Part shown: positions 1 to 11,881 of the stretch, in pieces
How positions within the stretch are numbered: position 1 is the stretch's first letter
How the letters are laid out: each line of letters begins with the position of its first letter
Assembly: GCA_026214975.1 (NCBI GenBank)
Contig: CM047805.1
Coordinates: 5,456,001-5,520,000 of the forward strand
DNA from: Gentiana macrophylla
Lineage: Eukaryota; Streptophyta; Magnoliopsida; Gentianales; Gentianaceae
Reading direction: 5' to 3'
DNA length: 64,000 bases
Notes under the pieces: generated by a model
Database searches by the model: none
Told to the model about the DNA's origin: nothing
What the model saw: the letters and a program-made list of their open reading frames with translations, nothing else
Program-made: the position numbers and the translations under genes

Positions 1-195
1 GTTCTCTCATGGACATATGTTCACTTTCAAGGGGAACTTCAATATCAACAACTTAAGGTGTTGATCAAACCCAAAAATCAACTAGACAACATCCACAGAT
101 GCACAAAAGCATAGTATTCAAACAAGTTCTACACTCTGGTATGTAAATATTTTATTCCTTTATTATCATTATTCTATTATTTTCATTAAATAATT

Positions 196-563
196 GGAAT
201 TTTGACACTTTTAGTCCCTCATGTTGTAGTAAAAATAACCCTTATATTTTTGAATGATACTTTTGGTCACTTATGTTTGTATTTTGTTTCAATTTTAGGA
301 CGCCTTATGTTTCTGACAATTTTGGTCCCTTATATTTGTAGTTTGTTTCAATTTTAGGACAATTACCTAATTAGCCATCTAAGTTAACGTCGACTAAATG
401 TTGGATCAAACGTTTAGTCGACGTTAACTTAGATGGTTAATTAGGTGATTGTCCTAAAATTGAAACAAAATACTAACTTAGGGGACCAAATGTTTCATTC
501 GGAAACATAAGGTTATTTTTGAAACAAAGCTAAAACACAATGGTCCAAAAGTGTCAAAATACC
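196..563. mobile_element. Foldback MITE (MULE-like), 368 bp, with 10-bp target duplication
   Basis: The ends are inverted repeats: GGAATTTTGACACTTTTAG at the left and the complement of GTGTCAAAATACC at the right. The middle (about 345-455) is a strong hairpin in which CCATCTAAGTTAACGTCGAC reappears inverted around a short loop. The direct repeat TTAAATAATT flanks it at 186-195 and 564-573. A 9-10-bp duplication is typical of Mutator-like elements, so I assign it there by inference. It has no coding capacity. Confidence 0.82.
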
Positions 564-573
564 TTAAATAATT

Positions 574-2058
574 CACTTACTCTTATGAGTTCTTATAAAG
601 AAAACGATCCTTCTTAATGAATAATGAAAGCACACAAAGTTTTTACACTTATTGATGACCCAATTTATGCTATGGAAGTGGAGGACACATAAAGAGTGAA
701 GGAACACAGTATCGACACCTGCATCATTAAGTATTGAGTTCCAAAGTGGAATTTTGTTTTTCTTCAAATTTCTATTGTTTTATTTTTTATATATTCAACT
801 GCTTACCCTTTTATGTTTATCTTGAAATTCACAATAGTGTCAGACGATGTTTGAAATCGTCAATGATGAATTGGATCATTAGGCGGGTAATTAGGAATCG
901 TAAGGATAATCCAATTACTTGACTGGTGGATTTTGTGATGAATTATAGCTGAGTCAATGTGATTGAATTCTTATGTACCCAGAGGATTTGGGATCAAGAT
1001 ATTAATAAAGTTCTTAATTTTTTAGGAGTGAATCGTTTTTATATAATCCTCACTCCGAAGAAGATACCTTGGAGCATATGATTGGGGACATGACTGAAAT
1101 CATGGTACGGTTTACGGTTCGTGCCATAATAGAGTGAGAATCATACAGGCATTATTGTGGCAGTCATAGTTTGCTAAATGACCTGACCGGTCTTTTCAGA
1201 AACATGAAGTCATCGATGATGATATGCCCTGAGCTGAGACACTTCAAATCAGACTAAGACATCTTCGTTAAAGTTATCTAGAGTATGAGACCCTAAATTA
1301 GGCTGAACTTATGTGGCCCATATGGTAATATGATCTGATGTCATTAAGTGCCACGTGTATTACTTCGGGTCATACGCACCATCAAAATAACCACAAACCT
1401 GAGAAAGAACGGAGGTCATAGGTTAGGTCTGATTGGGGATGATGTGGCACTTCTTAAGAGGCGGGAACCAAAAGGTCTCTTACATGAATGTGTTTTCCAG
1501 CTGTCTTTTAAAATTCAAATCTCATTATCAATTTTTGAGATCCCGATTCACTTGCACCTTGGCATACGTACTAATCATTAAATCATGTAACCAAGACGTC
1601 TCTTTGACTTCACCTTTATAAAATAAAACTCTTTCGATCTGAATCTTTCTTCGGTTTTTCCATTATAATCATTGTCCTTTTGTTTTTCAGAGTATGCGCA
1701 TTATTAACAATGTCATTAATTTTTTCTTCTGAAACCGAAATCTTCCCCGAAATCTAAACGGCCTCAATTGAAGATTAAGGTACCTCAATTCAAGAAGTTT
1801 TGGGTCCATTTGAAATTAAGTCCTCAACCTGCTCAAAAGAAAGGTGTAAACTCATACAATGTGGGAGGTCTCCGATTGCCTTTGAATCCAATCTCTCATA
1901 CATGTCCTGAGATTTTTTAAGTATCCATTCTTTTATGATTCAGCTTGTTTATATTATGTTATAACAATAGACGTGTTCATAATGTTATGTTGTTTAGATT
2001 TTGTTTGTATTAATGTTTATTCCACAATTGAATTTACAATTGAAACAATCAACTCATA
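574..2058. other. Intergenic stretch, no gene seen
   Basis: Only short open frames with no recognisable domain occur here. I see no repeat with clear ends and no RNA gene. It may be degraded transposon DNA. Confidence 0.4.
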
Positions 2059-2237
2059 CAAGGTCGGAGCTAGTATAGAAATTTAGGGGGGGCTAAGCCC
2101 ACCCGGACAAAAAAATATTACACTAGAAAATATCTGTAGTCTGGTCGGGTCCATAAAATATTCTTAATCCAGCCCACCTACCGAACTCGATATAGTCCAT
2201 TAGCCCACCCGAAGTTAAAATCCTGGCTCCGTCCTTG
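2059..2237. mobile_element. hAT-like MITE, copy 1
   Basis: The element begins CAAGGTCGGAGCTAG and ends CTGGCTCCGTCCTTG, which are inverted copies of each other. The interior (GGGGGCTAAGCCCA, then AAAAAAATATTACACTA, then ATAGTCCATTAGCCCA) recurs in copy 2 at 18963-19138 and partly at 19915-20021. Copy 1 itself shows no clear target duplication. Family assignment rests on the 8-bp duplication of copy 2. Confidence 0.65.
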
Positions 2238-2339
2238 TACAAGGTTATCATTATACACTATACTATTATTTTATAGTTAAACACGTACATAACAATTTAT
2301 AACGTTAAATAATGTTGTCAAATTTCATATAAATATATA

Positions 2340-2381
2340 AATTTCACCGACACCGACACGTGCAACGTACGGGCATTTACT
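2340..2381 (+). mobile_element. Helitron-like 3' terminus, split by the adjacent solo LTR
   Basis: The sequence CACGTGCAACGTACGGGC resembles the GC-rich 3' hairpin of plant Helitrons, here somewhat diverged. If the LTR at 2382-4691 and one TTACT copy are removed, the hairpin is followed by ATTTACTAGT, giving the CTAG(T) end expected of a Helitron. The 5' end was not found. Confidence 0.5.
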
Positions 2382-4691
2382 TGTAACGCCCCGCTCCCGG
2401 ATACCGAGCCCTTATCTGGAAGAGAAACGTTCGGCGCGTATAGCATTAAATAAATCTAATATTATACGCCAGCCTCTACGTCGTCGTATCAAAATAAAGC
2501 AAACGGAAGCTAAAAAGACTCGGGTAAAAACATAAATGCTACTATGAATAGAAATTAACCATACTAAAGATGGATAGTTAAATTACAACGACGAAACAAA
2601 CCAAAGTCTTACAAAATACGAGATCTTAAAAGTAAAGGTACAACAAGTCTAAGTATAAGAATACAACTAGTCTAGTACAACATTTACAAAGAAATGAACT
2701 AGAAGCTTCGTCAAGACTTCAATGTCTTCAAAAGTCGTCATTTACTCTGGGTCAACCTGTTCGTCTTCTCACCCCACAATACATACAAAAGAAAATGCAA
2801 ACGGGTAAGTACAAAGTACTTAGTAAAAGTGAGAAGCTAATGAACAACTAAGTTATACAACGAAAGGGTATTATTATGATTATTAAATTATCTTTATGAG
2901 ACCGACTCAATTCTGGGGTTCACTTTATGCTCATCAACATGTCGTGACTAAACGTTTCTAACTTAACTTATCTTTGTTACAGCATGTTTGCGAGGGCACT
3001 ACACTTAGTGAGATATGCACTAAGACAAAAGACGCAACCCTATAGAGATAAATCTCTAGCGGTCCCAAGACAGTCCTTCCACTTTGTCAGGCCAACCCTA
3101 GAGAGTTGACCGGTGAATGTCTATCTCGTTCGTGAGTTTGTCCGGTGGAATGATCACTACTTTATCTAGCGGGTCTAGAATCCGGCAGTGATCATCACCA
3201 CTTTATCTGGCCAAATCTCACATTGCCGATATTGTACTTGCATATCCAAGCTCTCATGATGTTTAACCTTTTATCTAGTCAAATACGTTTATTGTTAATT
3301 ATTAACTGGCCACCTATGTATTTTCAAGTAAGCTCCCTCACATACACTACTCTCTTTCCTGACCACTAAAAGCGGACAAGGCCTAGCAAATACATTGCAT
3401 TGATGAACTCTAGTTCATCAAAGCACAAGCCCTTTCATGCTCCTCCGATGGTCCCGAACTTCAACTCCTTTAAGAGTACGTCCGGTGCCGGAACCAAACG
3501 CATCGTAAGCTCAATCGAGGCTTGTTCATTTTCATTTAATCTTATTTAAGATCATTAACAAAACTACAATTCAAGCTAAGTATCAAAATAACACTGGCCA
3601 CCAAATTCATTGTCCACCAAATTATAAATTCATATTTTCCGAAAGAGAAATTAACACAACACAATACCATAATACCATCCAAATATACACTATACATGTA
3701 TTAATTAAATCCCCTTTTTTTTAATTCCTTTTTTTTTAAGGAAAGGAAGCAAGAATTCCTTTTTTCTTTCTTCTCTGCATGCCTTCGGCAACACAGCATG
3801 AACGAGTACATATGTATTTTTTTTTTATACCATTTTCTTTTCTTTTAAACCTCTTTCTACTTACAAGTGCAGTAGTACCTACAGTATGTCGAACATGGCC
3901 GATGGTACTAACCATCTGCAAATTGGAAAATAATAAATTAAATAACAGAACCCTATAAAGAATAATCCAAAATAAGACTACGCAGAACTAATCAAATTCA
4001 TCATATATATCAATTCATCATAAATAAACGCAACCCAAACTTTATAAACGTTTCTATTCAAATCTAACATTAACACTCAACCTAATATTGTAAAACCTAA
4101 TTACTCATTTGAAAGAGCCTTTTACCTTAATTGCGAGCAAAACCGATCCCAAAACTGAATGCAAGGCTTGAATCCTTCGATTCACAACTCCTACAACCAA
4201 ACTACGATATTTAAACGATACTCTACGATTGAAACAACCATTCACACAATCAAAGCTCAAACTTTTATAAAAAACGATCATGATTACGATTTTAGGGCTA
4301 AAACGGAAACTCACTGTTTGGGAAACGAAGAGTATGGGAATGACCTTCTTCATCCAGCCGATCAATTTCTTCTATCACTGCATTTTCAAAATCCTCGACG
4401 GATTAGCCGCACGATTGAAGATTCCGTTCTTCTATTTCCTGGCAACTCTACGTCCTTCTTCTATGCCGCCGTTCATCTCCTTTTTTTTTTATCCAGAATT
4501 GCGTGATGTGTGATATGAGGGAAATTAAAGGATTATTTATAAGTTAAATAATAATTAGTTTCCTTAAAAATAAAATCTCATAATCTTTTATTAAATCATT
4601 TTTAATTAATTAAATGGGACGAATAATAATTAGGTCTTAATAAAAATACCCAATTACTACTTTACCCTTTTTAAAAAGTCGGGGTGTTACG
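2382..4691 (+). mobile_element. Solo LTR, probably Ty3/Gypsy, 2,310 bp, TSD TTACT
   Basis: The left end TGTAACGCCCCG and right end CGGGGTGTTACG form an imperfect inverted pair of the type that bounds many plant Gypsy LTRs (TGTAACACCCC...GGGGTGTTACA). The last base is G rather than A. The 5-bp repeat TTACT lies at 2377-2381 and 4692-4696. There are no gag or pol remnants between the ends and no second LTR, so this is a solo LTR left by LTR-LTR recombination. The short open frames inside are not genes. Confidence 0.75.
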
Positions 4692-4696
4692 TTACT

Positions 4697-5330
4697 AGTT
4701 AAACATACAATTCGGTAAAGCACGTATCCTAACAGGTTAAGTCAATATCCGTTTCGTTAGTTAAACGTACAATTCGGTTTATGCATGTTGGTATACAATA
4801 TCATTCTATTGGATTTAATTTTGGGTTCGTTTTTTTTGTTCTACTAACCAATTATTTAAAAATTGAATTTTCTTGCGATTTGTCGATTGGTCTATACAAT
4901 TCTATTTTCTTTTCTTCTTCTGCTACTGCTGTTGTTGTTGAGTTCGTTTGAGAACGGACATATTTCTGATTTTGACGATCTGATATGTTTACAGAAATGA
5001 ATACAAATAACACTAATTAATGTTGTACTAGTTGTGCCTACTGTTGCACAACCTGCTGTTTGGTGGTGCCAAACAATTTGACACCAGAAAATAACAACAA
5101 AGTTTGGTGGTTTGAATTTCAAGAGATGACAACAAAAGATGATGTTCTGTCTGACCACTTCTTCATCAAAACTAACTACTAGAGCATCAAATGCACAATA
5201 AATTAAATTTTGTATTTACGGATATAAAATTTGTTTCTAAATATGCACGTATAATTATTTAGAAAAGACTACTTTGTATGCATGTTTTGAGGCTATCAAT
5301 AAACTGAATTTTGTATTTACGGATGTTAAA
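4697..5330. other. Non-coding stretch, no gene seen
   Basis: Two imperfect copies of GTTAAACATACAATTCGGT (near 4695 and 4760) are the only visible structure. The open frame on the minus strand at 4892-5158 shows no recognisable domain. Confidence 0.35.
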
Positions 5331-5680
5331 TGTTAAAGGTGATATAAGGAAATATAAGTAAGCGCTTTACTAACACCAATTGGTTTTAAGATAACTGGTA
5401 AGTCATTGATCCTAATACAGTATCGAGCGGGAGGTCATGAGATCAATCCTTGCTACCAACATTGTTTCCCAATTATATTGTCTGCAAGTGTTGGCGCTCT
5501 TTGTTGGTCTTGTGTGTGCCATTTATATGCCTTTGTGTGCTATGTGTTGGCGGGCTTATTAAAGCGCCCACACTGGCGGAGAAGCGTGTTAAAGGTGATA
5601 TAAGGAATATATAGAAATGCGTTACTAACAACAATTGGTTTTAAGACAACGGTAAATCACTGATCCTAATATTAAAAACG
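5331..5680. repeat. Two imperfect direct copies of a SINE-like repeat
   Basis: GTTAAAGGTGATATAAGG followed by ACTAACACCAATTGGTTTTAAG occurs near 5331-5415 and again near 5588-5660. After the first copy, a phrase resembling a tRNA-type B box region (GGTCATGAGATCAATCC) follows. Related CAACCAATTGGTTTTA phrases recur at 21830-22490, upstream of the BAHD pseudogene. The SINE origin is an inference. Confidence 0.4.
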
Positions 5681-6180
5681 CGATAAGTGTGTTTTTTTAA
5701 AAAAACAACTTCAACTAAAATGCTCAATTCGAGAAACTTGCTTTGCCTCAAAAATGTCGGGGCGGTCCCGCCAACCGAGCCCACTAATCCCGTGTTGGCC
5801 ATGGTCGCGCTTCTCGCAGAAATGACATTTTTACTCGCGATAAAGTTCGATTATCATTGACATACATCATTATCAATGAATCAAGGTTGTGTAATTCGTT
5901 GTGTTGGTTGTGTCAATCGTGAAATAAACCATTTTTTTTCCCGGACAAATCAACAAACACCAACCGATTTCATAACAAATTGTGTCACTCGTTCTGATCG
6001 AGTGGTTTTGTCCGTAGTATTTTTTTTCTTAGTACTTCCGGTATCCGAGACCAACTGGCTCGACTAATCCGAAGTGTGGCTTGTATCATGTCTGTAGAGT
6101 CTGACTTTTACTCAAGGCACGCCTCAGAGGAGAATTCAACATGGAGCTTAGAGAAGAATCGAATCGTTGATCTCCTTAAG
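5681..6180. other. Non-coding stretch, no gene seen
   Basis: This is mixed-composition sequence with no supported coding frame and no clear repeat ends. Confidence 0.35.
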
Positions 6181-6449
6181 TACTACATCTGTCCCAAAAT
6201 ATAAGTCCATTTAAGGTTTTTTATACAGATGAAGAAAGTTGGTTAAATTGGTTATGTGTCATTAATTTTGATGGAAAAGACTAAAATAACCTTTGACTGT
6301 TATTAATGCAAAATAATGAAAATTTGGTGAGTAAATAATAAATAAGGGAAAAATGAGAAAAATATAATAAATGCTTCTTTGGTTATTTAGATGAAATTAC
6401 ATTATGGGACAAAATATAAAAGGTAAACTTACATCTTGGGATGAAGGTA
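6181..6449. mobile_element. Stowaway-like MITE
   Basis: It starts TACTACATCTGTCCCAAAAT and ends CATCTTGGGATGAAGGTA, diverged inverted versions of the common plant end CTCCCTCCGTCCCAAA...TTTGGGACGGAGGGAG. The terminal TA dinucleotides fit the TA duplication of Tc1/Mariner-type MITEs. Confidence 0.6.
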
Positions 6450-7038
6450 ATATTTTCAAGTCACTTATCACTTGAGTCAAGCTACTTGAATTTACTTTTT
6501 TCTTTTTCATGTAATTGATATGAGTAGTGATACATCCACTACTCAATTTACCACAACATCTTATAGAACACAATCAACGTCATTTATTTTGTTGGGACCC
6601 AGCACAATAACTAATTCATCACTTTAATAAATGAGAATAATGGATATAGTGGAAAGTGCACTACACAAATATGTAGCGCATATACCTGTTCCCCATTTGA
6701 TATCATCAACCTTCACTAGAAACAACAGAGCTCTTTTTTATTTTTATTTGTAGGGTTACAGGGGAAGTTTTAGCAATGTGCGGATACACGCCGTGCCACA
6801 CTACACACCGCACGATTTCATTCTGCACTTAAACTGTGTGGTTTTAATCGTTTTATCCGTCACATCAACTCAAAATCTCTACACCACACAAGTATTTCTT
6901 AGGGAACAGAGCATCTTAACATGAATCAAATCAATCATTTGCAACATCGAAATACTAAAATTAACACACAAAACGAACACTTTAGGAAGTTAAAGAAAAA
7001 GCTTGAATACAAAAAATAAAAAAGCCATCTTCTTGGTT
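6450..7038. other. 3' flank of the first BAHD gene
   Basis: No coding frame is supported. This segment lies downstream of the stop codon of the minus-strand acyltransferase and must contain its 3' UTR and polyadenylation region. Confidence 0.4.
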
Positions 7039-8343
7039 TTAACCGCTCTCTGCCATTGATGTTGCTGCGTATGCAAGGAACTCCTCGTCAACTTCAAACT
7101 TGGCCATATCTTCCACTTTGAGACAGACCCAAGCCTGAATTCCACCACCACCACCACCACCACCACCGGAAGAACAAGAAGACGAGTCCATGAAAGAAAC
7201 TACATTCTTGAAACAACTGGTGCCGGGTCCACTCCATACCGGCTTTCCCCATCCGAAATCTGCTTCAAATATAGGAAACCCACAAAGACTGGTGAAGTAA
7301 AATGGCACCACCTCACCACCAAAAGTCTTAGAATCGAAAGTCTGGCTTCCTTCCCGGAGTGTAGTCACATAATCCCCGCCGACCCGGCGTATTGCTTCTC
7401 TCAGTTTATGCACTATCTCATAACCTTCTTCTTCACCATCCCCCAAGACAGGCACGGCCTTTGTTGTCAGAACCAGATTACCAAATAAATCATCGGATAG
7501 AGGCGGATCAACCCTTTTTCTTATATTGACAGCATGATATAGGGTGAAGATTCTTTTAGGGTCGCCTTTGTTTTTAGTGGAAACCATAAAACGAGTCAAA
7601 ATAAATGTAGTTAGTGCTTCAATTCTGGTCGCACGTGTTGTGTTTGTGTATTTGTCTCTGAGGTCATTGATCTTTGTGGCAGTGAACACAAACCTCTTAG
7701 TGATGATACCTTCTTTACTCATCATCCCCATTTCCGGGTTGGATCCAACCAAATCTGATTTCGGGGGGAAAATCGTCGCGCCATTGAATAAAGGAGATCG
7801 GATATGAGTATCCCCATCCCCATCCCCACGTGAAATCGCAGCCCAGCAATTGATAAACAATGAGATAGACCAGCCATCACCAAGTTTATGAGAAAGTGCT
7901 ATCCCAATTGCTAACCCTCCACATTCAAAGAAAGTAGCTTGGATAATACTGCAATTATCAGAAACGTTATCAACAATCTTTCGAGGGAAAAGCGTATCGA
8001 TCTCAAGTGGGAGGGGTTCATTTACAACTTCCATAAGGGTACAATTAGCTTGAGCTTCAATATATGTGATGCCTTGGTCATTGCAGTTAACGTAGCTGTT
8101 GTCAACGAGGCGTCCTGCAAGAGGATAGTAAAAAGATAGTGTTTTTGCTAAGGTTTTTTTAAGACGGCTTGATATCTCGGATTTGGTGAAGTTACTAGTG
8201 GCTTTGTACAACAGAGGAAGACAAATAAAAGCAGGAGGGCTGATTTGATCTAAGTAAGAGAGGTTGTGGTTTGATAGATCATTTGGAGTTGGGGAAGATG
8301 GAGTGATGATTTCTGTGGAAACGACGTCGATTTCGAACTTCAT
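7039..8343 (-). CDS. BAHD acyltransferase, vinorine-synthase-like
   Basis: This is an intact, intronless 434-residue protein, a normal length for the BAHD family of acyl-CoA-dependent O/N-acyltransferases, which work in the cytosol on alcohols or amines of specialised metabolism. The catalytic motif HKLGD is at residues 152-156 (His152 is the general base in the family) and the structural motif DFGWG at 362-366. The N-terminus carries the clade-typical SSPTPNDL and YYPLAGR segments. The start is supported by alignment with the paralogues at 11882-13150 and 20417-21672. Residues about 393-401 are nine consecutive glycines encoded by a GGT/GGA-type microsatellite just before the C-terminal IQAWV strand, and the paralogues lack this tract. 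The conserved FIW of the family is FIL here. The acyl donor and acceptor cannot be read from sequence. A TATA box lies about 100 bp upstream. Confidence 0.95.
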   Translation of the reverse strand: MKFEIDVVSTEIITPSSPTPNDLSNHNLSYLDQISPPAFICLPLLYKATSNFTKSEISSRLKKTLAKTLSFYYPLAGRLVDNSYVNCNDQGITYIEAQANCTLMEVVNEPLPLEIDTLFPRKIVDNVSDNCSIIQATFFECGGLAIGIALSHKLGDGWSISLFINCWAAISRGDGDGDTHIRSPLFNGATIFPPKSDLVGSNPEMGMMSKEGIITKRFVFTATKINDLRDKYTNTTRATRIEALTTFILTRFMVSTKNKGDPKRIFTLYHAVNIRKRVDPPLSDDLFGNLVLTTKAVPVLGDGEEEGYEIVHKLREAIRRVGGDYVTTLREGSQTFDSKTFGGEVVPFYFTSLCGFPIFEADFGWGKPVWSGPGTSCFKNVVSFMDSSSCSSGGGGGGGGGIQAWVCLKVEDMAKFEVDEEFLAYAATSMAESG

Positions 8344-8444
8344 TTCTTAGGCTGAGTGAATTTAGACTTTGAAACTTTGAAGGCTAACCCCAATATTCTT
8401 ATTTGATTCTTGTGTTCACCTCAGATTTGATTCTTAGAAAGCTT

Positions 8445-8454
8445 AATTATATAA
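8445..8454 (-). promoter_or_regulatory. Probable TATA box of the first BAHD gene
   Basis: The minus strand reads TTATATAATT about 100 bp upstream of the ATG, a plausible distance for a plant core promoter. Equivalent TATATAA motifs precede the other two BAHD copies. Confidence 0.55.
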
Positions 8455-8459
8455 CCCCC

Positions 8460-9190
8460 CAAGTGGTTTGAAAAAGAGAAATGGTGATCGATGATCATGA
8501 CGACACAACCACTCGATAATAACGAATGACACGACCTGATTTCACATCTTTGACCATTATTTAGAATCTATTGATTATGATGTAGGCCAATGATGATGAA
8601 TTGTGTACAAAGAAAAAAGGATAGGGGTGTACAGAGAAATTTGAAAACTAGACTAATTGATTGGATTGGACCAAAACGGATCGAAAAAAGGAAACCACGG
8701 TTTTATAGTCGGTATTTTTATTGGTGGTCCGGAACCAATCAATTTTATCTATTTTAAGTTGGACTCACCTGTGTAGAAAATAACCACCAATTTTTTTGAT
8801 TGGAGGAGAAGGTGATGACATGATGATTCTGGACCACCATAAAATCACTCAGTATATAAATACATTAAATACTTAAACTTTTTTATTCAGATATTAAAAC
8901 CTCATCTACCCTATATTCAGTCAGACGCTCTCTTCAACCCTCACACTCTCTTGATTCTTCACAAAATATCCCTACCCCCACCATTAACGACACTTCTCTC
9001 ACTCTCTAGCCTCTTTTCTTGAATCCTCCATTCATCCTTCATCGATTATTAGCTCGTCTGCATCGCACTCGGATTTTGATTTTTGCAAATAACCTTTCAG
9101 ATTGGAAGATGAGGCAATGTATGTTTGATTAAGAGAAAGAGACGATGGAGTATACATACTTCTTTTTGGTTCGTAAGAAGTTGTGAATAC
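8460..9190. other. Upstream region of the first BAHD gene, no gene seen
   Basis: The stretch has pyrimidine-rich parts (8930-9010) but no supported coding frame. Confidence 0.35.
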
Positions 9191-9214
9191 AAAGGTTTTA
9201 TTTTAGGGGGTCAT

Positions 9215-9560
9215 TGATATGCCTGAACCGTAAACCGGTGCGTGGATCCTCTTAATTTCAGGTCCATCCGGCAGCCATGACAAGGATAAAGGCCTCAGGC
9301 CATTAAGTCCGCAAACAAGCCAGAGCGGGACTGCAAGCCGTCAGCACGATCTCAAGCCTTCCGAACACCTCGTACGGTGCGGAAATAGGCTAGGAGCCGA
9401 TCCTCTAGGTCCCAATGCCTTTAGGTCCGCCAGCGACCCGAGCCCGTGATATCAAGAAGAGCGAACTACAATCCAAGAGGACAAGACAAAGACTCGACAA
9501 ATAGCTAAGTGTCATGGGTCCGCCCCACGCCGGCCCGCTAGATAGCTATTTGCTTAGTTT
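9215..9560. other. GC-rich island, likely retroelement fragment
   Basis: This segment is clearly richer in G+C than its surroundings and has repeated phrases such as AGGTCC and CAAGCC. It has no open frame of note and no terminal repeats. An old LTR or leader fragment is the likeliest origin, by inference only. Confidence 0.3.
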
Positions 9561-9581
9561 ACGCCGTGTTGTACTTAATTA

Positions 9582-9817
9582 TACTACCTCCGGTCCAAAA
9601 TATAAGTCACCGTTGACTTTGACACGCGCGTATTAAGGAGGCGATAACTAATCGAATTTTACACTATCACGACGAAATTACCCATCGTTTACACCGCAAT
9701 TGATCGAACAAGCGCTGAGGTAATTTCGTCATGATAATGTAAAAATTGATAAGTTATCGCCTCCTTAATATACGCCACAAAAGCTTCAACAGCGACTTAT
9801 ATTTTTGACCGATAATA
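9582..9817. mobile_element. Stowaway-like foldback MITE
   Basis: It begins TACTACCTCCGGTCCAAAAT and ends GACTTATATTTTTGACCGATAATA-like sequence. Inside, AAGGAGGCGATAACT and AGTTATCGCCTCCTT are exact inverse copies, and CATCACGACGAAATTAC-type sequence also reappears inverted. The whole element can fold into a long hairpin. Confidence 0.68.
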
Positions 9818-10065
9818 TCTTATTGTCATTAGTTAAACCCTAATATGTATTTTGCGTATAAATAAATGCTCAATGTACATTTCACATGTACACAATTAAT
9901 AGAAAAACAGAGGCAGGCTCTGCCAAGTTTCATACTCTCTTTCATTTTACTTTGCAACCACCGTGAATTCTTTTCCACCGCCGTGCACCACCGGTGAACT
10001 CTCAATTTCACAACGAGCTATCCACCAATAAACACCGCATAACACCATCGTGATAATTTCGACTT

Positions 10066-10343
10066 ATCATCTCTCCGTCCCAATTTGTTTGGAACTTTAA
10101 AAATTTAAAGAAACATTATTTATTAGCTTTTCTGGTTATTAAAAATATGACTACTTTACAATTATTTCCTCCTTTTATTGTCTTTAAACTTCATTTCCTC
10201 CTTTTATTGTCTTTAAACTTCATAATAAACGTAATTATGTGGGAATTTAGGAAATTAAGAAGAATAAATATTAATTAAAAGACATATTTTGAGACATCAA
10301 TAAATAGAATAAAAATCCCAAACAATTTGGGACACAGGAAGTA
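10066..10343. mobile_element. Stowaway-like MITE
   Basis: The left end is CTCTCCGTCCCAATTTGTTTG and the right end is CAAACAATTTGGGACACAGGA followed by GTA. They are inverted copies of the plant consensus CTCCGTCCCAATTTGTTTG. A 21-bp direct duplication (CTTCATTTCCTCCTTTTATTG region) lies at about 10168-10213. Confidence 0.68.
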
Positions 10344-11881
10344 TTTTTAATTTCATGTTGCATAATTTACAAATGGAGGATAAACTCATAAACCTCAATA
10401 AACTCCAAACCCATTAAATGACCCAACTACATTCCGGTCCTTTTGTTGGTGACTTGTCGTGAATTTGGAGCAGTGTGGTTGATTAAAATATCTCATTTGC
10501 AAATGGAAAAAAAAAATAAATAATAATAAAAAATAAAAAAAAATGATTATATGAAAAAATAAAACATACTATATCCGTCTTATAGTAAGTGTTCACTTTT
10601 TGAAAAGTATTTGTTCCAGGAAAAAAGTTTTCTTTTATAATCCAATGCATAACCCTCAAAAAAAATTCCAATGCATTATTTAATACCTTTTTTTTTTTCC
10701 TTTTCAAACATACCGTTATTCAAACATTTAATTATTCTACAATTATTTCATACTGCAAAATAAGCATTTGTGATAAGACAGAGTATATATGTCTATTTAT
10801 ATTTAAAATTCAATACATTAATTGATTTTTTAATTTATGTGAAATTTTTGACGCACTCTCCATATCGAGTGGAAGTAGTATGACGTATTGCTCTGTACTT
10901 AGTATGTTTCTAAATTGTATTGAATATGTATGGTTCATATTTATTTAGCTGTTATTTCACCACAAGTGTAGACACCACTCAAAAACTTCCCCTGAAGTAG
11001 GTACCCACAAATACCTATTGTATACTAATTATTTTACATAACATAAAGCAGTGCATCTCTCTCTAACATTCCAATTTTATCGGATGTCCCCGAAGAGACT
11101 AAAGTAGTGCATCCAAACGCCAAATTATTTTCCGTAACATAAATCAAAAACATTATTTTGACACATCCAAACGCCAAATTTAAGAGAATGGTGTTGAAGT
11201 GACAAACTTGTATTTGAGCTGAGATTTAAGAGTATAATGTCTTATATCGATTTTTATCAATTAGAAAGTGTGTGCTAACAAGAATTAGTAAAACAGGACC
11301 ACTGAGGTGGGACAATCGGGCCCTCTGGATTGACACTCAAATATTTATTTATTTCTTAGAGTAATAATACTTGTGTACCGTTGTTTCATAACAAGTGACA
11401 TAACGGTTATCTACACTGTTAATCATGATAAATTTACATTATTATCAATTTAGACTCATCATTATCAACGATGCAAATTATTGTTGTGTCACAGATTTTG
11501 TCCAGCAACGTATCCATGAATTTTTGTCCAACGACGTATCCATGAATTTGTTCATATGGGGATCACCACATCCAAAAACTACATTTTGTAACTTAAAATT
11601 ACATTTTTTAACAATAAAACTAAATCGTTTTAAAAAACAAAAAAATTCTCGGATCTCAAAAGTGTTTGAATACTTCTGAGAATTACTATTATTATTAAGA
11701 ATATTATTAACCCCTCAAAAAAAATTAAAAATATTATTAAGAAATACTTGAATCATAACACAAATAAAAAGAAAGGAAAAAAAAAAACACAAATAATAAT
11801 CAGATGCTTAAAAAAAAAAAAAAAAAAAACAAAACAAAAAAAAAACACAAATAATGATAAGAAAATCAAAAAGTGTTGCAT
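10344..11881. other. AT-rich intergenic region between BAHD copies
   Basis: No gene is supported. A further very diverged MITE may span about 10567-10880 (starts TACTATATCCGTCTTATAG, ends GAGTGGAAGTAGTA). Long A-runs at 11777-11860 precede the second BAHD stop codon. The phrase CATCCAAACGCCAAATT is repeated at 11110 and 11164. Confidence 0.35.

Noticed and set aside
4105..4513. Overlapping frames on both strands
   Set aside because: They lie inside the solo LTR and show no domain.
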